Of a DNA stretch of 64,000 bases, positions 29,403 to 38,640 are shown one piece after another. The translations under genes were made by a program, and so were the position numbers. Under the pieces are notes generated by a model. It ran no database searches and was not told the origin of the DNA. It saw only the letters and a list, made by a program, of their open reading frames with translations. The stretch is from Brevibacillus invocatus. GTDB taxonomy: Bacteria > Bacillota > Bacilli > Brevibacillales > Brevibacillaceae. The first letter of the stretch is position 1, and each line of letters begins with the position of its first letter. The DNA lies in contig NZ_RHHR01000026.1 of the NCBI RefSeq assembly GCF_003710915.1, positions 54,496 through 118,495 of the forward strand, read 5' to 3'.

Positions 29403-30749
29403 TCACTCTTTCCAATAGACCTGGATCCATTCAGGCAAATAATTGGCATAGTAACCGATATTTCCGGTTACGTGCCGGACCAACTCCGTTTCCTTATCGC
29501 CTGCCTTCACGTAGATGGAGCCGTGCTGGGCTTCATCCAGCCTCACGAACAGGAGCTGTTTGCCATCAACTGAAGGGTTCGGGTACAGATCGGCCGTCTC
29601 TTGGGTTCCTTTGGTTACCTGCATATCCTCCCCTGCTGCCGTATGTACCCAAATACGCTGTCCTGGTACCATGACTTTTTGGGGATCAAAATGATACTCC
29701 GTTCCCTGTCCATTTGTATAGGTCAAGCGATATGGCGCCTGTTTCGTCCATACCGGGAAGGACTGCACTTTATCTTCCTCCCCCTCAAAGCGCACTTTTC
29801 CCGTCAAGTCGATGATACGCACGTATTTATGATACGTAGCCATGCGATCCGTTCCATGAATAAATGCGAGCTCTTTGCCGTCGGGTGACCAGGAGAGCCA
29901 TTGCGGGTAGGCGAGGCCCATGCCGATCTCCATAGGCTTCTTGTTCGGTTGACTCAGGTCATACCATTGGATCGGTACACCATCAGCAGACAAAGAGGCA
30001 GAGTTGTATGGTACAAAGTAGGCCACATGCTTTCCATCTGGAGACACCTTCATGCCCTTGGCTGACCAGGCATAGATCTCCTCCCCTGGCTTTGGCGGTT
30101 CCGAGATGGCGTATGTCTTCAGCGTCTTCCCTCCGAGGTCACGCAGCTCAAGCGTAATAGGTTTGCTTTTCCCTGCTTCCTTCGAAACAAGAATTTGCTT
30201 GTCATCAGGCATCCAGGAGAAATCGACAAAGTCGGCTTTGCTCGTATGAACGATAGCCGCATCTTTCCCTTCCTCAATCGACGCAATGACAAAGGTCTTC
30301 TCTTCCTCTACGTCTCCGTTCGCCTTCCCAACCACATAGGCAAACTGGTTAGCTGCATGGGACCATTTCGGTTTTTCTCTGATTGGTCTTTGATCCACCT
30401 GAAACGATCGGCTACCATCCTTGTTCACAGCCCAAAGATAACCCGACGTATAGTACGAATCGTCGTCTGGATACTTCATAAACAGGAGCCAACTCCCATC
30501 AGTCGACCATTGGACGATTTCCGCAATTCCATCCTTGGTCACCTGAATCGGCTGACTCCCTTGATCCTCGCCCTGCAACAGCCAGAGCTGCTGATTGCTG
30601 GTGAAAGCGATCTGTGCCGGAACGGCGGTCTCACTCACTCGTACCGGCGCAGGTTGTGTTTGCTCCGCACCATGCGCAACGACACTTCCTCCTGTCATCA
30701 TCATCGCGACCAAGGTAATGCCGGAAACTACCCTCCAGAACCTACGCAA
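29403..30749 (-). CDS. Secreted beta-propeller-like (TolB/WD40-like) protein, unknown function
   Basis: A 448-residue protein. The start is TTG 30749 after GGAGGAGG. A Sec signal peptide is clear (MRRFWRVVSGITLVAMMMTG, cleavage probably after AHGA). The rest repeats a propeller-blade pattern: PAQIAFTSNQQLWLL, VQWSTDGSWLLFM, FSWMPDDKQILVS, MKVSPDGKHVAYFV, LSWSPDGKELAFIHG and PNPSVDGKQLLFVRL, at least six blades of the TolB/PD40 kind. It is probably extracellular and binds protein or polymer. It precedes the pyr promoter but has no visible link to pyrimidines. Confidence 0.8.
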   Translation of the reverse strand: MRRFWRVVSGITLVAMMMTGGSVVAHGAEQTQPAPVRVSETAVPAQIAFTSNQQLWLLQGEDQGSQPIQVTKDGIAEIVQWSTDGSWLLFMKYPDDDSYYTSGYLWAVNKDGSRSFQVDQRPIREKPKWSHAANQFAYVVGKANGDVEEEKTFVIASIEEGKDAAIVHTSKADFVDFSWMPDDKQILVSKEAGKSKPITLELRDLGGKTLKTYAISEPPKPGEEIYAWSAKGMKVSPDGKHVAYFVPYNSASLSADGVPIQWYDLSQPNKKPMEIGMGLAYPQWLSWSPDGKELAFIHGTDRMATYHKYVRIIDLTGKVRFEGEEDKVQSFPVWTKQAPYRLTYTNGQGTEYHFDPQKVMVPGQRIWVHTAAGEDMQVTKGTQETADLYPNPSVDGKQLLFVRLDEAQHGSIYVKAGDKETELVRHVTGNIGYYANYLPEWIQVYWKE

Positions 30750-30953
30750 TACTTCCTCCTCCTTCAGACTTTTTCTCGGATATTATTCGCCATCCGCATG
30801 AAAATATTAGGAAACTGAGTTAAACGACTTCACCTGGCCTCCTTTTCCCCTGTGTTACAATGATGAGATAACCTCCATCATTTAGCTTGACGCTTACATG
30901 TTCTCCTGCGTTTCACTTTCTGTATTCCAACAATCTGAATAGAGGGAAAAAAG

Positions 30954-31634
30954 ATGAGAAAAAGACTTGGTTGCCTGCATGCCCATCATTCGAACATTTC
31001 CTATATCGATAACGCCTTAAAACCATATGACGTCGAGACCGTTCATTTCGTTGACCCGGCGCTGTACTTGCGCATTGCAAATGATGAACATTTCCTTCCC
31101 TCTGACGCTTTTGCCAAAGTGAAGGAGCAATTAAGCTGGATGGCCGAATGCGAGCTAGATGCTATTCTGGTTACATGCACCAACTATATTGCCGTCTTGC
31201 AGGATGAGACTCACACCGGAAGCATTCCTATCCTCAAGATCGATGAACCGTACTTTGATAAGCTGTGCCAGTTCACCTCGCCGCAGATCGTGGTCTTTAC
31301 CAATCCAGATACAGTAGCAGGAACCGTACAGCGATTGAAAAGGCATACCACTAAGTTAGGCCGAGCACTGGAGCTACAGGTGCAGGTGCTGGATGGAACC
31401 TTCCCTCTCATCATGCAAGGGAAGACGGAGGAATACTTGCTAGAGGTTGCGGATGGCCTGGAAAGGCTCATGAAAGATGAACCAGGGAAAAGGATATCTG
31501 TGGCACAGCTATCGATGGTTGAGGCAGCGGTTCAGGTCCAGCAGAGAACCTCTCAAGAGATCGTCAATCCCCTGACATCTTTGGTAGCCAGCATCGTGGA
31601 CCGGCTGGAGTTAGGGAGAATACAGCAGGAGTAG
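30954..31634 (+). CDS. Asp/Glu racemase-superfamily protein lacking one catalytic cysteine
   Basis: A 226-residue protein; ATG 30954 follows GAGGGAAAA. The first catalytic position is kept in ILVTCTNYIAVLQ (about residue 84), and IPILKIDEP matches the family. The second half-site, normally a Gly-Cys pair, reads VAQLSMVEAA here, with serine or methionine instead. True racemases need two cysteines, so it more probably acts as a decarboxylase, isomerase or hydrolase, or is inactive. Substrate unknown. Its 3' end is followed directly by a copy of a palindromic repeat. Confidence 0.65.
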   Translation: MRKRLGCLHAHHSNISYIDNALKPYDVETVHFVDPALYLRIANDEHFLPSDAFAKVKEQLSWMAECELDAILVTCTNYIAVLQDETHTGSIPILKIDEPYFDKLCQFTSPQIVVFTNPDTVAGTVQRLKRHTTKLGRALELQVQVLDGTFPLIMQGKTEEYLLEVADGLERLMKDEPGKRISVAQLSMVEAAVQVQQRTSQEIVNPLTSLVASIVDRLELGRIQQE

Positions 31635-31639
31635 GATCC

Positions 31640-31683
31640 GAAAACTTGGCTGCTCCAAGCTTTTGGTATGGCCATAGTCGTAC
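31640..31683 (+). repeat. Diverged copy of the palindromic repeat found at 63.7 kb
   Basis: GAAAACTTGGCT-GCT-CCAAG followed by CTTTTGG and ATAGTCGTAC aligns with positions 63712-63755 with about three quarters of bases identical, sharing two exact 12-base blocks. It starts five bases after the stop of the racemase-like gene and precedes a terminator. Confidence 0.6.
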
Positions 31684-31720
31684 AAAAAAGGGACTTCCAT
31701 CCAGGAAGATCCCTTTTTTT
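31684..31720 (-). terminator. Bidirectional terminator between the racemase-like gene and rluD
   Basis: AAAAAAGGGA-CTTCC-ATCC-GGAAG-TCCCTTTTTTT: long stem with A- and T-tracts on both sides, between convergent genes. Confidence 0.8.
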
Positions 31721-31722
31721 CT

Positions 31723-32652
31723 TTACTGTTGTCTGAGATATGCAATTGTTTGCTCCAAATCCTCAGGAAGTGGCGCTTCAAACTCCAGACGCTCTCCTGT
31801 ACGCGGATGCACAAACCCCAAGGTTTTGGCATGCAACGCTTGACCATTTATCTCAAGCGTTTGCTTTGGCCCATATTTCGGATCGCCAGCCAATGGATGC
31901 TCGATGTACTTCATATGCACGCGAATTTGATGAGTGCGGCCTGTCTCCAGCTTCAACTCGACGAGCGTGTAATCCTTGAAGCGCTCCTGCACGATAAAAT
32001 GTGTTACAGCGTGCTTGCTATTCTCGAATACAACCGCCATCTGCTGCCGATTCTTCGGATCCCGTCCAATCGGAGCCTCAATGGTGCCCATCTCATGCTG
32101 GATCACTCCATGAACAATCGCTACATAAGTACGATTTACACTATGCTCTTTCAATTGTTCCGCCAGACCCATGTGAGCCTTGTCGTTTTTGGCAACCATC
32201 AGAAGACCAGAGGTATCCTTGTCAATCCGATGGACGACGCCAGGTCTCAGCACTCCATTGATGCCGGACAAATCCTTGCAATGCGCCAATAATCCATTTA
32301 CCAAGGTACCACTGTAATGACCAGGCGCTGGATGTACGACCAGTCCACGCGGCTTGTTCACCACGACCACGTCGCTATCTTCATACACGATGTCAAGGGG
32401 CATTGGTTCAGGCAAAATCGCCATCTCGCGAGGAGGGGGCACGCGCAAGGTTAGCTCATCCTCAGCCTGCAGCTTATAGTTGCTCTTCACTGGCTCTCCG
32501 TCGACCGTAACGCGCCCTTCCTTGATCCAGGCCTGCACTTGGGATCTGGACCAATCTTCATTTTGCAAGGAAATATATTTGTCAATCCGCTCACCTGCGT
32601 CTGACTGTTCAATCGTCCAATCATAACGTTCAAAAAGCTGTGTATCCGTCAT
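31723..32652 (-). CDS. rluD: RluD-type 23S rRNA pseudouridine synthase
   Basis: A 309-residue enzyme; ATG 32652 follows AAGGGAGAC. Residues 17-75 are an S4 RNA-binding domain (GERIDKYISLQNEDWSRSQV), followed by the RluA catalytic domain with the essential aspartate in VVHRIDKDTSGLLMVAKN and VNKPRGLVVHPAPGH. It converts uridines of 23S rRNA, probably the helix 69 sites 1911/1915/1917. The lspA-rluD order is usual for Bacillales. Confidence 0.92.
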   Translation of the reverse strand: MTDTQLFERYDWTIEQSDAGERIDKYISLQNEDWSRSQVQAWIKEGRVTVDGEPVKSNYKLQAEDELTLRVPPPREMAILPEPMPLDIVYEDSDVVVVNKPRGLVVHPAPGHYSGTLVNGLLAHCKDLSGINGVLRPGVVHRIDKDTSGLLMVAKNDKAHMGLAEQLKEHSVNRTYVAIVHGVIQHEMGTIEAPIGRDPKNRQQMAVVFENSKHAVTHFIVQERFKDYTLVELKLETGRTHQIRVHMKYIEHPLAGDPKYGPKQTLEINGQALHAKTLGFVHPRTGERLEFEAPLPEDLEQTIAYLRQQ

Positions 32653-32712
32653 GTTTGTCTCCCTTATGCCTTCCTTTGTTACTCACAGTATCCACCAAAA
32701 GATAGCTTCCCA

Positions 32713-33165
32713 TTAAGCGCTTTTCTTTCTTCCCTCCAGAAACATATCCAGCAGCAACACGCCTACCCCAATGGTAATCGCCATGTCTGCTACGTTGAAG
32801 ATCGGAAAGTTGATCAAGGTAAAGTCAAGGAAGTCTACCACTTGTCCTGTCATTACACGATCAATAAAGTTGCCGATGGCGCCGCCCAAGACCATGGACA
32901 GGGCCAAAGATACGCGAGGCTGTTTTTTACCGATCCGAATCAGAGAGACTATGATACCGATGACAACGACCGTGGTGATGACAATAAACAACCAACGCTG
33001 ATTCTGCAAAATTCCGAATGCCGCTCCCATATTGCGATGGGAAGTCAAATGAAACACATCCCCGATCAGCGGGATGGACTCCCCAAGCTCCATGTACTTC
33101 ACCACAAGAAACTTGGTCAATTGATCAAGCGCAATGATTCCTGCTGCCAAGAGATAGTACAACAA
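32713..33165 (-). CDS. lspA: Lipoprotein signal peptidase (signal peptidase II)
   Basis: A 150-residue membrane protease. The start is set at TTG 33165 (reads MLYYLLAAGIIALDQLTK), eight bases after GAAGGAGG and matching the start of B. subtilis LspA; an ATG 12 codons upstream contains that ribosome site. Four membrane helices are visible. The catalytic aspartates are in GGAIGNFIDRV and FPIFNVADMAI. It cleaves prolipoproteins, including several encoded here (15425-15904, 37359-38621). Confidence 0.95.
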   Translation of the reverse strand: MLYYLLAAGIIALDQLTKFLVVKYMELGESIPLIGDVFHLTSHRNMGAAFGILQNQRWLFIVITTVVVIGIIVSLIRIGKKQPRVSLALSMVLGGAIGNFIDRVMTGQVVDFLDFTLINFPIFNVADMAITIGVGVLLLDMFLEGRKKSA

Positions 33166-33255
33166 TAGTAGATCCTCCTTCGTCCGACTCGATCCGTTCA
33201 TCGATCACAATTTCAAATCTGCATTATACCATAAAGAACGAGTGGATCAAAACGC

Positions 33256-33906
33256 TCATGACCATTTACGCCTGAGACGCTTTATTTTCTGGTAAAGGCG
33301 ATATCCTTTGCGAACACCGTTCATCACCCACAAGGGAATCTTCCAGCCCCGGTCCTTCAGAAAAGGTAGATAAATGCGATAGTAGGCCTTCCGCAAATCC
33401 TTCCACTTGCGATCAGGAATGTTCTTCAAATAATCTGAGACGTCTATCAAATACCCCCGCCCCTGATCCATCAGGACATTCTTTCCGTGTACGTCGTGAG
33501 GAAACAAGCCTCTTTGGCGAGCAACAGCCAATGCTTCCTCGACATCCTCGATGACCTGCGGCGGGATCGGGATGCCGTAACGAAGACAATCGAACAACGA
33601 AATACCATTCATTCTCTTCATTACAATGTAGCCTGGAGAAGCCTGGTAACAGATCGGGAACCAGCGTGTGTCACCCAAGCGCTCGTAGACCTGCACCTCC
33701 TGCTCCCAGCCCGGTCGCCCTGGCGCATACAGCTTGAGTACCACTTGCGGATAATCGGGATGAATAAAAACAGCGGCGTAATTACCGGTGCCGATCAACT
33801 CCCAGGGTGGCGGGATACGATGGACCACGACAGGATCGATCGGCGATTGGCTTTCCAATCTGACTTCTTGCATAAACAGTTCGATTACGTTCTGGTCCAT
33901 ATGCAT
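33256..33906 (-). CDS. Small serine/threonine kinase-like protein
   Basis: A 216-residue protein; ATG 33906 follows AGAGATGAGA. Kinase landmarks are compressed but visible: a glycine loop LIGTGNYAAVF, lysine strand VVLKLYAPG, catalytic loop FPHDVHGKNVLM and metal-site YLIDVSDY where DFG would be. It resembles the RIO/YrzF group of small atypical kinases. A basic tail (KIKRLRRKWS) ends the protein. It lies upstream of lspA on the same strand. Substrate unknown. Confidence 0.7.
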   Translation of the reverse strand: MHMDQNVIELFMQEVRLESQSPIDPVVVHRIPPPWELIGTGNYAAVFIHPDYPQVVLKLYAPGRPGWEQEVQVYERLGDTRWFPICYQASPGYIVMKRMNGISLFDCLRYGIPIPPQVIEDVEEALAVARQRGLFPHDVHGKNVLMDQGRGYLIDVSDYLKNIPDRKWKDLRKAYYRIYLPFLKDRGWKIPLWVMNGVRKGYRLYQKIKRLRRKWS

Positions 33907-34001
33907 GCATTCTCATCTCTTTTGCTGTTACCGACTTCAATTTAGATTCTAGCAAAACACCCTCCCGTTGGAAACCAAAATCGAAGCTGGTTTACGACAC
34001 G

Positions 34002-34030
34002 AAAAAAGTGCGCCTGTCATGACGCACTTT
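34002..34030 (-). terminator. Terminator of the Liv / acyl-CoA operon
   Basis: Minus strand AAAGTGCG ... CGCACTTTTTTC, directly after the livM stop. Confidence 0.75.
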
Positions 34031-34035
34031 CTCAG

Positions 34036-35001
34036 CTAAGCCCTTTTCCATTTCTCTTTCCACTGCCGAAGCATCCCCACGACCCCCTGCGGGAAAAACA
34101 TGACCGCCAGGATATAGAGCGCCCCGAAAAAAATCATCCATCTTTCAAATATCCAATGAATTTTGGCCAGATCCGTCAACCCGGCGTGCACGAGTAATAT
34201 CAGAGCCGAACCGACGATGCTGCCAAACAATGTGCCGACCCCGCCGACAATCGTCATGAGCAAGGCGTCTAGTGTGACGTTGGTTCCAAACACTGCTGTA
34301 TTGACAAACCGCAGTGTAATGGCGTACATCGAACCGCTCATACCAGCTGCCAGACCGGCAACCACACTGGCGATGATCTTGTAGTGCAGGATCTGGTAGC
34401 CTAAAGATTCCGTACGCTGTTCATTTTCGCGGATGGCCTGCAGGACTTTGCCCGTCGGGGAATCCGTGAAGCGCTTAAGCAAAAAGAACATGATGATCAT
34501 GAAAAAGAAGGAAGCGAAATACAGCGTAGTGCGGTCCTTTAGCACATCCGGAATGTAAAAAGTAAAGCCGTCGCTTCCTTTTGTCAGGTCGCGCCACTTT
34601 TCCGCCAAAACCAGAAAGAGTCCTGCGACGGCCAGTGTCAGCATGGCGTAAAAATGGCTTTTCAAGCGCAGTGTCATGACACCGATCAAATAGCTGACAA
34701 TTCCGGTCAAAACCAGGACTACCAGCAGGGAAACGAGAAAAGCGAGCATGGTATGATCCCATCGATGAAGAAAAATGGCCGTCGTATAGGCTCCTATCCC
34801 AAAAAACATGGCATGGCCAAAGGAAATAATGCCTGTATACCCCAAGAGAATATCGTAGCTCATCGCAAATACGGCATAGATAAAGATCTGTGTCAGCAAA
34901 ATCAGAGCACTACGCGAGTCGCTGACAAACGGAAAACCGATGAGCAGGATCGCTGCCATCCCCATCCAGAGTCGTGAAGAAACCAGCCAATTCGTTTTCA
35001 T
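34036..35001 (-). CDS. livM: Branched-chain amino acid-type ABC transporter permease (LivM)
   Basis: A 321-residue permease of about nine helices. The start at 35001 (MKTNWLVSSRLWMGM) has GGGAG at nine bases; an ATG three codons upstream overlaps the livH stop. The family blocks DILLGYTGIISFGHAMFFGI and GTLFGSIVGSALI are clear. It pairs with LivH. The operon context (acyl-CoA ligase, hydratase, condensing enzyme) suggests the cargo is a carboxylic acid and not necessarily leucine. Confidence 0.9.
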   Translation of the reverse strand: MKTNWLVSSRLWMGMAAILLIGFPFVSDSRSALILLTQIFIYAVFAMSYDILLGYTGIISFGHAMFFGIGAYTTAIFLHRWDHTMLAFLVSLLVVLVLTGIVSYLIGVMTLRLKSHFYAMLTLAVAGLFLVLAEKWRDLTKGSDGFTFYIPDVLKDRTTLYFASFFFMIIMFFLLKRFTDSPTGKVLQAIRENEQRTESLGYQILHYKIIASVVAGLAAGMSGSMYAITLRFVNTAVFGTNVTLDALLMTIVGGVGTLFGSIVGSALILLVHAGLTDLAKIHWIFERWMIFFGALYILAVMFFPQGVVGMLRQWKEKWKRA

Positions 35002-35006
35002 GATCA

Positions 35007-35861
35007 TCATCTCCCAAACAAGCCTGCCGGTCGGAACATCAGCACTCCAAACATCAGCAGCATATTGACGGCCAGCGCAACACTAGGAACAAAATAGGTC
35101 ATAAAAGCGCCCAATACCCCTACCAGCAGGGCGGCCATCGCCGATCCGACTATGCTGCCCATGCCTCCGATGACCACGACAATGAAAGCCAGGATCCCGT
35201 AATCCATTCCGATTCCAGCGTGAATCACACCGGAGTAAGGCGCAAACAGCATACCGCCAAGAGCTGCCATGCTGCTGCCCAGAATAAAGACATACAGAAA
35301 CACTTTTTTGATGTTGATACCGAGGGCCTGCACCATTTCCTTGTTCATGACACCGGCTCGCACGATCAGTCCCAGCCTGGTGCGCTTGAGCATGTACTGC
35401 ACACCTAGAAAAACCAAAATCCCGATGGCTATCACGAACAAGCGATACTTGATCAGAATCACACCGCCGAGCAGCCAGCTCTGGTCCAAATAGTCCGGAA
35501 GTCTCACACTGACCTGATTGGGCCCAAAAAACACCTTGAGACATTCATTCATGACCAGCAGCAAACCCATCGTGACCTGAATTTGCGACATGGTATTCGT
35601 ATAGACCGGCTGGATGATCCATCGTTCCAGCAACCATCCAAGCAGGCCACCGATCACGATAGCTCCGAGAATTCCGACCAGGAAGCTGTCTGTCTGCGTG
35701 TAAATCCATACACCGAAGTACGCCCCCCAGGCAAACAGTGCTCCATGCGCAAAGTTGAGCACATGCATCAACCCAAAAATCAGCGTCAGGCCTGCAGCCA
35801 ACAAAAAGATCAGACTGCCTGTCGCAATTCCGTTTATCGTCAAATTCAACAGTACATCCAA
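35007..35861 (-). CDS. livH: Branched-chain amino acid-type ABC transporter permease (LivH)
   Basis: A 284-residue inner-membrane permease. The start is TTG 35861 after AAGGAGG. Landmarks are GLTLIFGLMHVLNFAHGALF, the LivH signature, and VVIGGMGSIVGSAMAALLVG, the cytoplasmic coupling loop. Overlaps livM by a few bases, depending on its start. Confidence 0.92.
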   Translation of the reverse strand: MDVLLNLTINGIATGSLIFLLAAGLTLIFGLMHVLNFAHGALFAWGAYFGVWIYTQTDSFLVGILGAIVIGGLLGWLLERWIIQPVYTNTMSQIQVTMGLLLVMNECLKVFFGPNQVSVRLPDYLDQSWLLGGVILIKYRLFVIAIGILVFLGVQYMLKRTRLGLIVRAGVMNKEMVQALGINIKKVFLYVFILGSSMAALGGMLFAPYSGVIHAGIGMDYGILAFIVVVIGGMGSIVGSAMAALLVGVLGAFMTYFVPSVALAVNMLLMFGVLMFRPAGLFGR

Positions 35862-35874
35862 GCTGCAAACCTCC

Positions 35875-36579
35875 TTACGCGATGCCGAGGTATTCTTTTT
35901 TCAGTGATTCGTTTACTTTTAGCTCCGCCATCTGCCCCGAGTGAACCGTCCTGCCATCGTCAATGATGTAATAGCCATCCCCGATCGTGCTCGCCATATA
36001 AAAATTTTGCTCCACCAGCACAACCGTGACCCGGTCCTTCATTTCCTGCAGTACGTTCATGACCTTTTCCACCATGATTGGAGCCAGGCCTTTGCTCGGC
36101 TCGTCGATGAGAAGCAGCTCGTTGTCGTTGACACAGGCTCGCGCGATTGCCAGCATTTGTTTTTGACCGCCAGAGAGCAGCCCAGACGGCTTTTTCCAGA
36201 AGGTCTTCAAGTCGGGAAACAGATTCAAGATCCAGTCGCGACGCTCAAGGGTGGCATCATCCGACTTCTGCATTGCCAGCCGGATGTTCTCCTCTATTGT
36301 CAAATCGGGAAAAACGCCCTGATCCTCCGGCACATAGCCGATTCCCTTCCGTGCGATCTCGTAGGTGGGCAAGTGATGGATGGACTCTCCCTTGAAGGTA
36401 ATGCTTCCAGTAGAGATCGGGTTCAAACCCATCAATGAGCGCAAGGTGGTTGTCTTGCCCGCACCATTGCGTCCGAGCAAGACCGTCACCTCCCCCTGCT
36501 TTACTTCAAAGGAAACACCTTGCAGGATGTGGTACTGTCCGATGTACGTTTCGATCCTGTCGACTTTAAGAAGCGTCAT
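35875..36579 (-). CDS. livF: ABC transporter ATP-binding protein (LivF)
   Basis: A 234-residue ATPase. ATG 36579 (MTLLKVDRIETYIGQYH) follows GGGAGGGC and overlaps livG by 14 bp. Walker A GRNGAGKTTTL, signature LLSGGQKQMLAIARA and Walker B ELLLIDEPSKGLAP are present. One of the two ATPases powering the importer. Confidence 0.93.
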   Translation of the reverse strand: MTLLKVDRIETYIGQYHILQGVSFEVKQGEVTVLLGRNGAGKTTTLRSLMGLNPISTGSITFKGESIHHLPTYEIARKGIGYVPEDQGVFPDLTIEENIRLAMQKSDDATLERRDWILNLFPDLKTFWKKPSGLLSGGQKQMLAIARACVNDNELLLIDEPSKGLAPIMVEKVMNVLQEMKDRVTVVLVEQNFYMASTIGDGYYIIDDGRTVHSGQMAELKVNESLKKEYLGIA

Positions 36580-37330
36580 CGTATAGCCCTCCCAGATACG
36601 CTTTTTGCACCAGCTCGCTTCGCATGATGTTCTCCGGGGTATCCTCTGCAAGCAGCTTGCCGTTGAAGAGGACCATCAAACGCTCCGAAAAGCTGAGGAC
36701 CATATCCATCTTGTGCTCGATCAAAAGGATGGTGCGGTTTCCCTGATTCTTGATCTGCCGGATCACTTCCAGAATCGAAGGCACCTCCTCGAGCGACATT
36801 CCCGCTGTCGGTTCGTCCAGCAGCAGCACTTCCGTTTCCAGGGCTAGCAACATGGCGATTTCCAGCTTGCGTTTTTCACCATGTGCCAGATTCTTCGCGA
36901 GCGAATCCCCTTTTTGCCCCAGCAGGACGGTTTCCAACAGCTCCTGAGCCCGTTTTTCAAAGTGCGCATGCTTCTTGGGAGTAGCGAACAGATTGTAGTA
37001 GACGCCTGCCTGAGCCTGAACGGCGAGACGGACGTTTTCTTGCACCGTTAATGAAGGAAATACGTTTGTAATTTGAAAGGAACGTCCCATACCGAGACGC
37101 GTGCGCTTGGCCGGGGAAAGATGGGTGATCTCTTTCCCCTTCATCAGCACTCTGCCGCTAGTAGGCTTCAGCTGACCACTCAGCAGGTTGAACAGTGTGG
37201 TTTTGCCAGCGCCGTTTGGTCCGATGATCGAGGTAAAGGTATTGGGCATGATTTTCAAACTTACCTCATTCACAGGCTTGTGACCGCCAAAGGCGATCGT
37301 CAGCTTATCCGTTTCCAGAATCGGCTGCAT
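36566..37330 (-). CDS. livG: ABC transporter ATP-binding protein (LivG)
   Basis: A 254-residue ATPase. ATG 37330 (MQPILETDKLTIAFGGHK) follows AAAGGAGG. Walker A GPNGAGKTTLF, Walker B VLLLDEPTAGMSLEE; the signature region NLAHGEKRKLEIAM has the LivG form (HGEKRK instead of SGGQ). Forms a heterodimer with LivF. Confidence 0.93.
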   Translation of the reverse strand: MQPILETDKLTIAFGGHKPVNEVSLKIMPNTFTSIIGPNGAGKTTLFNLLSGQLKPTSGRVLMKGKEITHLSPAKRTRLGMGRSFQITNVFPSLTVQENVRLAVQAQAGVYYNLFATPKKHAHFEKRAQELLETVLLGQKGDSLAKNLAHGEKRKLEIAMLLALETEVLLLDEPTAGMSLEEVPSILEVIRQIKNQGNRTILLIEHKMDMVLSFSERLMVLFNGKLLAEDTPENIMRSELVQKAYLGGLYDDAS

Positions 37331-37358
37331 TTCCCATCCTCCTTTCTTTGTCACCGCC

Positions 37359-38621
37359 CTACCTGTTATTTCGAATCGGAGGTGCTGTTTCTTCCGGCGG
37401 CAGCTCGCCCATCAACACAGGAACCGGCCATTCTACGCCGTCCTTCTGCTCCAGTCTGATCGCATACATCACTTGCAGAGCCTGATGGTCTTCCGGTCGG
37501 AACGTCATCTTTCCTTTTGGTGAGTCAAACGACATGCCCTCCATCAGTGGAATCAGATTGTCTGCGTTGGTATCTCCGTTGGATTTTTTCAGTGCTTCTA
37601 CGATCGCCATCGCCGCTGTCATGCCGCCAGGTACGAACAAATCAGGCGCCTCTCCGTTGTAGCGCTTCTTGTGCTCTTCGGTCAGCCAGTCATTGACCTC
37701 GTTCTTGGGAAGCTCATAATAGTAGAGCGTGAAGCCTTCCATACCGACCATGCTTTTCATGGTTTTCAGTGTGGCGAAATCTGCTGTTCCGGTCGAGATT
37801 TTGATTCCTTGCTCCTGCAGCTTCATATCCGATATTTGACTCCAGGGCGTATTGGCTCCGGACCAGATCACAAACAAGTAGTCAGGCTTGGCTTGAATAA
37901 TTTTTTGCAGGTTTGGCGTAAAGTCGGTCGTCTTCTGGTCGGCATACTCCTCCAGCACGAGCTGGGCACCTTGCTTTTCTGCCACTTCCTTGAAGGCGGC
38001 TACACCATCCCGACCAAATGCGTAATCGGGGGCTAGAGTTGCAATCTTCGTACCCTGCTTGGCGATCGCCAGCGCCCCTGCAATCGCATCCTGCGAAGAA
38101 TTGCGGGCCGTGCGGAAGATGTACGGATTCCAGTTGTCAGCGGTGATACTGTCGGCAGCTGCTGGCTCGACCACCATGATCTTCTTGTGCTCCTCAGCCA
38201 ACGGGACGACTGCCAGCGTATCTCCTGAGCTCGATGAGCCTACGAGAAAATCCACCTGCTCATCCTCGATCAATTTCGTCGCTTTTTTCACTGCGACATC
38301 CGATTTCGTTTCTGTATCCTCGACGATCACTTCGATCGGACGGCCCCCCACCTCGTTCGTGCCTCCTGTCGCGTAGGCGATCCCTAGTTCGAAGCCGCGC
38401 GTGGTCTGCTTTCCATAATCCTCCAATGCTCCTGTCAGTGAAGCGAGCACGCCAATTCGAATAGGTGCTTTCGCCTCTGATGCTGCAGGTGTCGCTGCCC
38501 CAGGCTGAGCTGGATTTGATGGTGGTGCGGATTGCTGAGTCGAGCAAGCTGATGCCAGGAGTGTGGTCGCAACCAGCCATGTGGTAAGTCCACGCTTTAA
38601 ACCTTGCTTTCTCATTCTCAT
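37359..38621 (-). CDS. ABC transporter substrate-binding lipoprotein (LivJ-like, Peripla_BP_6)
   Basis: A 420-residue extracellular lipoprotein. ATG 38621 follows GCGGGGGATC. The basic signal peptide MRMRKQGLKRGLTTWLVATT ends with LLASAC, giving a lipidated Cys near residue 26, then a Pro/Ala-rich linker and the two-lobed domain starting IRIGVLASLTGALEDYGKQ. LVGSSSSGDTLAVVPLAEEH and RTARNSSQDAI are ligand-pocket segments of this family. Substrate cannot be read; members bind amino acids, amides, urea or aromatic and aliphatic acids. It lies between the condensing enzyme and livG. Confidence 0.9.
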   Translation of the reverse strand: MRMRKQGLKRGLTTWLVATTLLASACSTQQSAPPSNPAQPGAATPAASEAKAPIRIGVLASLTGALEDYGKQTTRGFELGIAYATGGTNEVGGRPIEVIVEDTETKSDVAVKKATKLIEDEQVDFLVGSSSSGDTLAVVPLAEEHKKIMVVEPAAADSITADNWNPYIFRTARNSSQDAIAGALAIAKQGTKIATLAPDYAFGRDGVAAFKEVAEKQGAQLVLEEYADQKTTDFTPNLQKIIQAKPDYLFVIWSGANTPWSQISDMKLQEQGIKISTGTADFATLKTMKSMVGMEGFTLYYYELPKNEVNDWLTEEHKKRYNGEAPDLFVPGGMTAAMAIVEALKKSNGDTNADNLIPLMEGMSFDSPKGKMTFRPEDHQALQVMYAIRLEQKDGVEWPVPVLMGELPPEETAPPIRNNR

Positions 38622-38640
38622 CTTTGATCCCCCGCTCTAT

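Noticed and set aside
34036..38621. Plain leucine/isoleucine/valine importer
   Set aside because: The fold family fits, but fixed linkage with acyl-CoA ligase, hydratase and condensing enzyme under one promoter makes an amino-acid cargo less likely; kept open in the finding.
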